Origin: Streptomyces sp. NBC_00289
GTDB taxonomy: Bacteria; Actinomycetota; Actinomycetes; Streptomycetales; Streptomycetaceae
DNA: 64,000 bases
Assembly (NCBI RefSeq): GCF_041435115.1
Contig: NZ_CP108046.1
Coordinates: forward strand, 744,001 to 808,000
Direction: 5' to 3'
Shown here: piece after piece, positions 27,516-35,549 of the stretch
How the letters are laid out: each line of letters begins with the position of its first letter
Position numbering within the stretch: the stretch's first letter is position 1
Translations under genes and position numbers: made by a program
The notes under the pieces: model-generated
The model's input: only the letters and a program-made list of their open reading frames with translations
What the model was told of the DNA's origin: nothing
Database searches by the model: none

Positions 27516-27599
27516 TTTGTCAAGTGTCCGCCCATGACCTTGCGGAACACATGACGAACCAATACGCAACCCGCGCCGCATACTTTGTCAGGTGTCCGC
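27516..27599. promoter_or_regulatory. paired direct repeats in the divergent promoter region
   Basis: TTTGTCAAGTGTCCGC (27516-27531) recurs as TTTGTCAGGTGTCCGC (27584-27599), one mismatch in 16 bases, start to start 68 bases. They lie between the divergent cupin and transaldolase-like genes, where an operator for the cluster is expected. The second lies in an AT-richer context. The rest of 27424-27715 shows no gene. Confidence 0.6.
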
Positions 27600-27715
27600 G
27601 ATGCGATCACGCAGTAACACGTCCGTTATGCCCGCACGTATGAAATCCTCACGCCAGGCCCTAGGATTACCGCTGCCCTTTACGTCTCGTTCGACTGCTG
27701 GAGGGGAGGCAGTCA

Positions 27716-28837
27716 TTGATCACATGGCCGCGCTCGAAGCACAGTGCCGTCCTGGACCAGCTCACTGCGGAGGGAGTCGGCCTCTGGCTGGACGACTACC
27801 ACCGTGGCCGGCTGGCCGACGGCAGCCTGGAGAGACTGGTGGCCGACGGACTGGTCGGCGGTGTCGTCTCCCGGCCCGCGGCCGTCGCGCGCGCCATGGC
27901 GGACACCACCGCCTACGGGAACCAGCTGAACCGACTCTCGGGCGCAGCCACCTCGGCCGAGGAGCGCGTCTACGCGATCCTCGCCGAGGACGCCCGTGCG
28001 GCCTGTACCGCGCTTGAACCGGTGTTCCGGGCGACCAAGGGCATGCACGGCTGGGTCTCCGTGGGCATCGCGCCCCGGCCGGCGGCGGACGCCGCGGCCA
28101 TGGCCGACCACTCCAGGCTTCTCGCGGAACAGGTCGATCGTCCCAACATACTGATTCGGATTCCCGTCGCGGGCGGCGGACTCGCGGCCGCCGGTGACGT
28201 GCTCGCCCACGGGGTCGGCGTGCACCTCACCTCCGTGTACTCCGTGCGCCGGTACGACCAGGCCGTGGACACCTACTTCCGCAGCCTGGAACACGCCACG
28301 TCCAACGGTCACGCCGCGTCCGCCGTCACCTCGCTCGTCTCCCTGGACATCGGCCGTCTCGACGCCGGAGTCGACGCCCTTCTCGGCGGCTCGGCGGACC
28401 CCAGCGCCGCCGCATTGCGCGGACAGACCGCGGTGGCCACCGCACGACTCGTCTACCGCCGTTACGAGGAGAGCCTCGGCGGTCCGCACTGGCGCTCCCT
28501 GGTGGCCGACGGCGCGCGCCCCCAACGCCTGCTCTGGACCTCGGAGAACGCCCCGGAATCCCCTCGGACCGCGCTGGACAGGGTCGAACGGCTCATCGCC
28601 TGGATGACCTCGCATGCCCTGCCCCAGACGGCCCTCGAGTCCCTGGACAGCCGCGAGGGGTTCCACGGCGACACGCTCTCCGGCTCCGCCGAACACGACG
28701 CGGCCCGCCGGGTGATGGAGGCGCTCGGCCGGTCCGGTGTCGTCTTCGACTCGGTCACCCGCGACCTGGAAACCGCGGCCATCGAGAGGGAACGCACCGC
28801 GTGGAACGAGCTCCTGACGGCGGTTCAGGCAGGCTGA
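27716..28837 (+). CDS. transaldolase-family protein lacking the catalytic lysine
   Basis: This 373-residue protein has the full transaldolase fold and length: GVGLWLDDYHRG, then GVVSRPAAVARA where active enzymes have TSNP, GMHGWVSVGIAPRPA in place of the Glu-containing SIEVDPRLA, and RPNILIRIPVAGGGLAA with Arg148 in place of the Schiff-base Lys. The Asn of the NVT segment is His (GVHLTSVYS). Asp26 or Asp27 remains. It therefore probably cannot do normal transaldolase chemistry. The TTG 27716 start has GGAGGGGAGG upstream. In this cluster a link to erythrose-4-phosphate supply would be expected, but a new or structural role is more likely. Confidence 0.82.
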   Translation: MITWPRSKHSAVLDQLTAEGVGLWLDDYHRGRLADGSLERLVADGLVGGVVSRPAAVARAMADTTAYGNQLNRLSGAATSAEERVYAILAEDARAACTALEPVFRATKGMHGWVSVGIAPRPAADAAAMADHSRLLAEQVDRPNILIRIPVAGGGLAAAGDVLAHGVGVHLTSVYSVRRYDQAVDTYFRSLEHATSNGHAASAVTSLVSLDIGRLDAGVDALLGGSADPSAAALRGQTAVATARLVYRRYEESLGGPHWRSLVADGARPQRLLWTSENAPESPRTALDRVERLIAWMTSHALPQTALESLDSREGFHGDTLSGSAEHDAARRVMEALGRSGVVFDSVTRDLETAAIERERTAWNELLTAVQAG

Positions 28838-29577
28838 GCCACCGTCCGGGCGGGCCGGGTGCGCGGTTCGCCGACGGAGTCGATCTCCAGCAGGAAGTGC
28901 TCGACCACGTCTCCTCGGTCGACGAGGGTGAGCTTCCTGAGGACCCGCAGCCGCCGCCCCGTCTCCGCGGTGATCCGGTGCAGCCCGTCCATGTCCCCTC
29001 TGCTGCTGAAGTGCAGCAGAGCCTGGCCGTCCGCCGTCAGCCAGCGCGGTGCCTCCTCCACATACCTGCGGTGCGTTTCGTATCCGGGATCCACATAGGC
29101 GCGTTCGAGGGGAGTGGCGAAGCGGTAGTTCTCCGGTGCGCGGACGTAGGGCGAACTCCAGACGATGGTGTCGTATCGCTGCCCGGCGGGCAGCGCTTCG
29201 AAGAGGTCGCTGTGCACGGCCCGCACTCGGTCGTCGACCCCGTGCCGCCGCGCGTTGAGCGCGGCGTTCGTCACCGCGTCGGCGTTGATGTCGGAGGCGA
29301 CGACCCGCTCGCAGCCCGCGAGGGCCGCAGTCACAGCGACGACCCCGGTCCCGCAGCCGATCTCCAGGAACACGCCACGTCGAGGGTGCCTCGCGGGATC
29401 CGAGAGGCCGAGCAGGTCCAGGACGATCTCGGTGGTGCCCGCGTGCAGAGGGGCGAAGACCGTGTCGAGCAGATCCCACTCCCTTCCACCCAGCGAGAAG
29501 GCCCCGGGCCGATGTTCCGCCCGCATGGAGTCGCGGCTGCGTTCGAGCGACCGTAGATAGCTCTTGATCTCGGACAT
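28825..29577 (-). CDS. class I SAM-dependent methyltransferase
   Basis: This 250-residue methyltransferase has motif I VFLEIGCGTGVVAVTAALAG, motif II ERVVASDINADAVTNAALNA, and YDTIVWSSPYVRAPENYRFA at the place where N-methylases of the HemK/PrmB group have NPPY; here it is SSPY. It could methylate an N or O of the cluster product. The 3' end overlaps that of the convergent transaldolase-like gene by 13 bases. Confidence 0.82.
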   Translation of the reverse strand: MSEIKSYLRSLERSRDSMRAEHRPGAFSLGGREWDLLDTVFAPLHAGTTEIVLDLLGLSDPARHPRRGVFLEIGCGTGVVAVTAALAGCERVVASDINADAVTNAALNARRHGVDDRVRAVHSDLFEALPAGQRYDTIVWSSPYVRAPENYRFATPLERAYVDPGYETHRRYVEEAPRWLTADGQALLHFSSRGDMDGLHRITAETGRRLRVLRKLTLVDRGDVVEHFLLEIDSVGEPRTRPARTVAQPA

Positions 29578-29848
29578 CCCCCGACATTCCCTCTCTGCAT
29601 GTCAACGCCACCTTCGGCGTTTCCCCGTGACCAACCGTGTCCTCATGGTCACGGCCCCGGCCCGATCTTGCCGTGCCGTCCTGTGCGGGCGACAGGTGAT
29701 CCGGCCACACAACCAACCGGGGAGAGGGGTGGCCCGGCCACCACCGAGGGGATGTTCACATGGCTGTATAGAACAGGCGGTTGCAGCCACAGATCCTCAA
29801 CCTTAGGCTCTCTAAAGATCGATGTGCCTGATCACAGGGGGGATGACG

Positions 29849-31834
29849 ATGACGGGGGGACTGATGTCGACCGCCTCGCCGGATGTGATGTCCGTGCTGG
29901 AACTGCTCGCCGGGGGGGCACCCGCTGCGCGGTTCGAGGAACTGCTGCGCGACGCCCGGTGCGAGGACGCCTCGGCCGACACCCTCGCACAGCTCGACCA
30001 GGCCGTGCGCCTGGCCTCACGCGTCCAGGCCCTGGTCGGCCACGCACAGCAGCGGGAGGCCGGACTCGCCGCGCTGGTCGACACCGCCCACGACCTCACC
30101 CTGGTGCACGGCATGGACGCGCTCCTGTACGAGATCACACGACGGGCACGCCGACTGCTGCACCTCGACATGGCCTACGTCGGACTGCGCGACGCGGGCG
30201 AGGAGAGCCGACCCTCCTCCATCCGCGCGGCAGAGGGCGAGACCACCTCGCGCAGCGTAGGCCTGAAGACCTCCGACGACTCCGGACTCGGCGGCCTCGT
30301 CCAGCGGAGCGGAGCACCAGCCTGGAGCCCGGACTACCTGGCCGACAGGGACATTCCACACTCCCCCGACATCGATGCCGTCGTCCGGGCCGAAGGCCTG
30401 CACGCCATCCTGGCGGTCCCGCTCGGCTACGGCGCCACGGTCTTCGGCACCCTCTACGGCGCCGACCGGAAGGTACGGCACTTCACACCGGACGAGATCA
30501 GCCTCATGCGCTCGCTCGGCCAGCTCGCCGGTGTCGCCATCGAACGCGCGCGGCTGCTGGAGGAGACCCGCGCCGAGGTGACCGAGCTGGAACTGGACAC
30601 CTCCCGCGCCCGGAGCAGTCTCGACGTGCAGCGCCGCGTCGAGGCCGCCTACATCCGGCTGATCGACCTGGTGCTCAGCGGCTGCGACCCTCAGACCCTC
30701 GCCGAAGCCGCGGTCAGGGAACTGTCGGGGTCACTGGTCGTCAGGGACTGCGTCGGCCGCGTGGTGGTCACGACCGGTACGCCGCCCGAACTCGCCGAGG
30801 ACGACGTGCTCAGGTGGACCTACGACGCCCACGCGGCCGGCCGCCCGGTGCCCATGTCCGCGGGCTGCTGGGTCGCGCCGGTCACCGCCGGCGGCGAGAA
30901 CCTCGGCGCCATCGTGCTGGTTCCCGACGAACCGCTCACGGACGGCTTCGGAGTCCGGCTGCTCCAGCTCACCGCGCGGGCGGTCGCCCTCATCCTGTTA
31001 CTGCAGCGCACCTCGGCAGTGGCCCACGACCAGATCCGTGACGAGTTGCTGGACGAACTCCTCAGCGACATCCGGCCGCAGCCGCGCCAGCTGGTCCCGA
31101 GGGCCCGCCGGCTCGGCATCGCCATCGACGAACCGCATGTGATGGTGGTGGCCCGGCCTGAGGGAGGTCCGGAAGGCCGGGCCGGCGCGTGGGCGTCGTC
31201 GTACGCCCATCGCGTGTCCGGGCTCATGAGGCTCCGTGACGGCTGTGTGACGCTGCTGGTCCCCGGCGAGGACCCGCTCGCTGCGGCCACCGCGGTGTCC
31301 GAGGAGCTCGCGCCGCTCGTCGGCCATCCCGTCACGGTCGGGGCGGCAGGGCCGGTCTCGGGCCCGGCCCTGGTGGCACAGGCCCACCGCGAGGCGCTCA
31401 GTTGCCTGGAGGCGCTCACCGAGCTGGGCAACCTGGGTGGTCTCGCCACCCCACAGCAGATGGGCTTCCTCGGCGTCCTGCTCTCCGAGACCCACGGTAT
31501 CGGCGAGTACGTCGAGTCCGCGATCGGCCCCGTACTGGACTACGACGCCCAGCGTTTCACCGAGCTGACCCGGACGCTCTCCGCCTATTTCGCCGCCTCT
31601 TCGAGCCCGACGCGCGCGGCGGCGAGCCTGCACGTCCACCCCAATACCGTGTCCAGGCGGCTGGAGCGCATCACCGAGCTCCTCGGAGCCGACTGGCAGG
31701 ATCCCGATCGTGCCCTGGAGATCCAGCTCGCCCTCCGGCTGCACCACACCCGGCGCACTCTGCAGCACCGGCAGGCGAGCTCCGGGGTGGCAGGGGACGC
31801 AGGTGACCAAGCTCCACGGGGCGCAGGCGCGTAA
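29849..31834 (+). CDS. GAF-PucR-type transcriptional regulator
   Basis: This protein of about 660 residues has an N-terminal coiled segment, a GAF domain (about residues 85-240; MDALLYEITRRARRLLHLDM, LRSGAP-like QRSGAPAWSPDYLADRDIPH, AILAVPLGYGATVFGTLYGA) and a C-terminal PucR/CdaR helix-turn-helix (YFAASSSPTRAAASLHVHPN then TVSRRLERITELLG). ATG 29849 follows a GGGGGG site at six bases; ATG 29822, 29843 and 29864 are alternatives. It is the only regulator next to the aromatic cluster and is the best candidate for its control. Confidence 0.85.
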   Translation: MTGGLMSTASPDVMSVLELLAGGAPAARFEELLRDARCEDASADTLAQLDQAVRLASRVQALVGHAQQREAGLAALVDTAHDLTLVHGMDALLYEITRRARRLLHLDMAYVGLRDAGEESRPSSIRAAEGETTSRSVGLKTSDDSGLGGLVQRSGAPAWSPDYLADRDIPHSPDIDAVVRAEGLHAILAVPLGYGATVFGTLYGADRKVRHFTPDEISLMRSLGQLAGVAIERARLLEETRAEVTELELDTSRARSSLDVQRRVEAAYIRLIDLVLSGCDPQTLAEAAVRELSGSLVVRDCVGRVVVTTGTPPELAEDDVLRWTYDAHAAGRPVPMSAGCWVAPVTAGGENLGAIVLVPDEPLTDGFGVRLLQLTARAVALILLLQRTSAVAHDQIRDELLDELLSDIRPQPRQLVPRARRLGIAIDEPHVMVVARPEGGPEGRAGAWASSYAHRVSGLMRLRDGCVTLLVPGEDPLAAATAVSEELAPLVGHPVTVGAAGPVSGPALVAQAHREALSCLEALTELGNLGGLATPQQMGFLGVLLSETHGIGEYVESAIGPVLDYDAQRFTELTRTLSAYFAASSSPTRAAASLHVHPNTVSRRLERITELLGADWQDPDRALEIQLALRLHHTRRTLQHRQASSGVAGDAGDQAPRGAGA

Positions 31835-31837
31835 AGG

Positions 31838-33043
31838 TCAGGCGGAGCGGCGAAGCGTGCTGAAACACGGCTCCTCTAACTCGCCCGACCCGACCGCCAG
31901 TACCGACACGGCGTGGGCGACGGAGGCCAGGGTCATGTGGCGGTGCCAGCCTCGGAACGAGCGCCCCTCGAAGTCCCGGACGCCCACCCGCTCGCCGATC
32001 TGCTTCTCGTCGTGGGCGACGCGCTGCGCAAGCCACGTCAACCGCACGAGATCACCGACCGGTGCCATCGCCGGGGCCGCGAGCCACAGGGCCGTGGGTG
32101 TCCTTCCCCAGTCGTGCCACTCACCGATCAGCAACAGCTCCGCCCCGGAGCCTGGCCCGGAAAGCCGTACCCGGACCGCTGCCCCGAGCGCTGTGCGCCG
32201 CACCACTCCCCCGGGGGTGTCCAGCGGACGGCGCAGACTCTGCACGGATTCCATGATCCGGCGGGCCGAGATGGCTCCCGCCCGGTATCCGGGTATCGCG
32301 CGGTCCGCCACGATCAGCCGGGTGCTCCCCTTCACCCGGGTGAGCAGGGGGACCTGAGCCTCGGCGAAAGACCGGACGACCCCGCCGAGACCCGCCATGT
32401 GGGTGTCCAGCACAACGGGACGCTTCGGCGTCTCCCATCGGTCCAGCAGAGTCAGTGCCGTGGCGGTGGCGCACTCGTCCGGTGTCTCCGCGCGAGCGCT
32501 GTCCGGAATCTCCGCCTTACGACGCCTGCCCGCGTTGTCGAGCCAGGGCTCGGGAAGGTGCAGCCGCCACTGGACAGGGACGCTGGTCCTCCCGGTCGCG
32601 GCCCAGGCTCCGAAGGCCAGCTGGCCGTTGAGCACCTGCCCGTACTCCGGGACGAACTGCCGCTCCACCCCTACCGAATGCTCACCCGCCTTGGGAATGA
32701 ACAGCGGTCGTACGACCCAGGCCGATGGTGTCAGCGTGCGCGTGACATGGTCAGCGAGAGCCTCGCGTATGGGCGACCAGTCCCAGGTGGAACCGCTGAT
32801 GAAGTGGTGCAGGCTCTGCTCGGCAGCAGCTCCGCCGACGAGCGTGGCGATGTTCCGGATCGACTTGCGTCCCTTCACCGCCAGCAGCCCACGCAGGTAG
32901 TGCCGCGCTCGTAGTCGCTGATCGCTGCGGCGTAACGACGCGAAGAGCGCGGCGCTGAACTCGTCACCCGAATCGGTGACGTCGTGGGCGCCTTCCCGTA
33001 TTCGGTAGCTGGAAAGGACTTTTGCGTTCACGCTCTCCCCCAT
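31838..33043 (-). CDS. IS701-like transposase-derived protein, active site degenerate
   Basis: This full-length 401-residue protein resembles IS701-family transposases (IPKAGEHSVGVERQFVPEYG, QVLNGQLAFGAWAATGR, VQWRLHLPEPWLDN, DECATATALTLLDRW). The first catalytic block, normally DDTGFPK, reads RPLFIPK here, and the second, normally VVADAGYG, reads VVLDTHMAGL. No terminal inverted repeats flank it. It may be an inactive relic, but the intact length and frame allow a domesticated DNA-binding role. It stops three bases from the convergent regulator. The 285 bases after its start (33044-33328) show no gene. Confidence 0.75.
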   Translation of the reverse strand: MGESVNAKVLSSYRIREGAHDVTDSGDEFSAALFASLRRSDQRLRARHYLRGLLAVKGRKSIRNIATLVGGAAAEQSLHHFISGSTWDWSPIREALADHVTRTLTPSAWVVRPLFIPKAGEHSVGVERQFVPEYGQVLNGQLAFGAWAATGRTSVPVQWRLHLPEPWLDNAGRRRKAEIPDSARAETPDECATATALTLLDRWETPKRPVVLDTHMAGLGGVVRSFAEAQVPLLTRVKGSTRLIVADRAIPGYRAGAISARRIMESVQSLRRPLDTPGGVVRRTALGAAVRVRLSGPGSGAELLLIGEWHDWGRTPTALWLAAPAMAPVGDLVRLTWLAQRVAHDEKQIGERVGVRDFEGRSFRGWHRHMTLASVAHAVSVLAVGSGELEEPCFSTLRRSA

Positions 33044-33328
33044 TCGCCAACTTCACTGCTGCGCCTCAACTTTGACCGCTCACATCCGGCAACGGGAGGT
33101 GCACCGGGCACACACCTGCGCACGACCACGGTTGCCGGGCCACCCTCGAGGGGCTTCCGCCGGGCCCGGCCGCGAGGGCAACTCGGCACCTGATGTGTGG
33201 TGCGGTCACCTTGAGCGCGACACGCGCCTCGCACACGATCGCGGTCAACGGATGTCAACCCGCGTCCCGCCAACTTGCCTGCCGTATCGGAACCCACGTC
33301 GGCGTCAGTCCGGCACGAAGAGGCAGGG

Positions 33329-35198
33329 TTGAATGAGCATCAACAGCCGCCAAGGGAAAGGGGCGCAACGTCCGCCCGAGACAGACCGGCCGTCCTCGTG
33401 GTGGTTCCGGACGGACCACTCGCCCTGGTGCCCTTCGCCGGTCTGCGCCTCACCGGGAGCCAGCCGCTTGCCGAGTGCGCGACCACGGTCTTCTTCCCCG
33501 GCCTCAGCCTGCTGGCGCCGCCGGGCGCACAGCCTCGGCCGCAGGGGGCAGCGGCACGCCGTGCCGGACCGCCATCCGCACCGGGCCGCGTGATCGCCCA
33601 TGCCGCCGCGCCGATGTTCACCGAGCGACTCACGACGCTCGTCGAGCAGGCACCGCTGCCGGTGACGGTGAGCGAGCCGATGAACCGGGCGGAGCTGCGC
33701 GAGGCCCTCCTCACCGCCACCGCGCACGACGTGGCGGTGCTCTTTCACCACGGCGACACCGCACCCGACTCGGCCAGCCGAGGCGTCCGCCTCGCCGACG
33801 GCGGATACCTTTCGGCCACCACCGCCCGCCGGTGGAACTGGCCGGACACCGTCGTCCTGGGTTCCTGCTGGGCCGCACATCTACTCCCGACCGAGGCCGA
33901 CGAACCGTTCGGCCTGCCGACCGCCTGTCTCCTGGGAGGCGCCCGCAGCGTGATCGGCGGCCAGGCCCCGATCCTCGCCAACAAGACCGTGGCCACCGTC
34001 ATCGCCCGGGTCGTGGTGAACAGCGCCCAGGGAGAGCGGGCGGCCGAGCGGCTGGGCACGGCACTGAGTACCCTGAGCCGCACCGCGGGCGTCAACCCCG
34101 GACCTGCCGCCGGGTGGGCGGGCCTGACCTGCTGGACCACCGACCCGCCGCCCGCCGCCCACCGGGTCGCGGACGCCTGGACGCCGCGGACATCCCACAG
34201 CACCGACGAGCAGCCGGACGTCCAGGGCCTCCCGATGTCCTGCGCCAGGTCAGCCGCCCCGGGGCCACGACGTCACAACGCCTGGGCTGCGATCTGAGCG
34301 AAACGTGCCGGCGCGCTCTGCGCCACGCCCAAACCCTCTCACCGCCCGGGTCCCCGATGACCACGCTGGCGCTACTGGCCGCGGTCACCGCCACGGACAG
34401 CGCCGCGACGTCCCCGTGGACGGCGTTCTGGCACGGCGCCGACTCCGTACCGCCCGACGGCGCCGCCTTGCTGTCCGGCCAAGAGACCGGCCGTACGGTC
34501 CTGGCCGTCGGCTTCGACGAGCGGATCGTCGTGAGCGACGCACTTATGACGGCCCTCCAACGCGGTCAGCGACTGGCTGAATATCTCAGTCACAAGGTCG
34601 TCGATCCCGGCCATGTCGTCCACGGCATGGTCTGGGATCCCGATTGCACGGCGGCCGTGTGGCTGGGCGCCGTGACCCCGCGGGGACGGGCCGCCGTCGT
34701 ACGGCTGCTCGCGGACCGAGTCATCGGGGAACACCTGCCCACCACGAACCGGCTCGGTGCCGCCCCCTCACCCGCCCCCGTCCTGAAGAGCCCCGTCAAT
34801 ACGGACCGGCCGGCCCCCTCGGCCGAACTCCGCGACTGGGCCGCACACCTCGCAGCAGCCCAGGGGACGCATGACGACGCCGGCACAGCCGAGCTGCTGG
34901 CCCACATGGCCGACCGTCACGATCCGGCACTGGATGTCTGGGCCGCGGCCAGCGTCGTCGTCCGTAAGGCGCGGCACAGGGACGAGGCCCGCGGGGGCAA
35001 GGTGCGCGTGGAGGTCGGGGACACCGGGCTGACCGTCACCGCCGCTGTGGCCGACGGCCTGCGGAGGGCCACCGATCTCGCCCACCACCTTCAGCACCGG
35101 GAGGTGACAACGGCGCACGTGCTCACCATGCTCATCGTCACCCGAGAGGGGGCCGGCGCTGCAAGCTCCGCCCGTCCCAGCGCGCGATGCCTGCGCAG
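33329..35198 (+). pseudogene. CHAT-domain protease with Clp-N-like C-terminal part, frameshifted and 3' truncated
   Basis: From the TTG at 33329 (AAGAGGCAGGG upstream) a 322-codon frame encodes a CHAT caspase-like domain: VVVPDGPLALVPFAGLRL, VLFHHGDTAPDS with the catalytic His (about residue 141) and VVLGSCWAAHLLP with the Cys (about 180). Near 34230 coding sense moves to another frame, which continues PDVLRQVSRPGATTSQRLGC, LSETCRRALRHAQTL and two Clp-N-like repeats (VSDALMTALQRGQRLAEYLS; VTAAVADGLRRATDLAHHLQ). That frame runs without a stop into the att repeat at 35199, so the 3' end was cut by integration. The two parts may also have been separate overlapping genes. Confidence 0.65.
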
Positions 35199-35361
35199 GT
35201 GGGGCGGGTGGGACTCGAACCCACGGCCGACGGATTATGAGTCCCTTGGGGATCTTGGCGGCCCTTGCCGCTCATTGCCGATTCACGCCGTTCTTCCAGG
35301 TCAGACGTGCCGATCACTGTCAGCCCTGTGCAGTGCTTGTCGGTCTGTTCCTGTCCTTGTG
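35199..35361. repeat. att-like direct repeat, left copy (tRNA 3' half plus integrase tail)
   Basis: Bases 35199-35244 are identical to 49600-49645 over 46 bp. On the minus strand they give the anticodon stem-loop (loop CTCATAA, anticodon CAT), T-arm and acceptor 3' strand of a tRNA; the tRNA 5' half is absent. Collinear similarity continues at the same offsets: CCAGGTCAGA at +97 and TTGTCGGTCTGTTCCTGTCC at +138. Minus-strand translation of this flank (GPQGQEQTDK, then SDLEERRESA) looks like the tail of a tyrosine integrase. It marks the left boundary of the fructan island. Confidence 0.8.
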
Positions 35362-35478
35362 GCCCCTCAATGGCCCCTGAGCGTCTTCGAGTTGGACACG
35401 CATCACAGAAGCAGCCGCGTCCGCCCAGGTCAGCCGAGGAGAGAGAACCTTCGTACAGCGGATCCTCTTTCCCACGTG

Positions 35479-35517
35479 CGGAGGCTCCGCCCCAGTGCGG
35501 GGAGGGCGGAGTCTCCG
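35479..35517 (-). terminator. hairpin after the secreted GH32 gene
   Basis: CGGAGGCTCCGCCCC pairs with the following GGGGAGGGCGGAGTCTCCG with small bulges. It lies about 35 bases past the levanase-like stop and is a likely end of that transcript. Confidence 0.5.
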
Positions 35518-35549
35518 CGGTCACGGTTGTTTGTCGGCTTGACCGGCGG

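Noticed and set aside
27592..28017. Plus-strand frame overlapping the start of the transaldolase-like gene
   Set aside because: It is a shadow of the transaldolase-like gene without a ribosome site or recognisable domain.
35199..35245. Functional tRNA gene with CAT anticodon
   Set aside because: Only the anticodon stem-loop, T-arm and acceptor 3' strand are present. The D-arm and 5' acceptor strand are missing at both copies.
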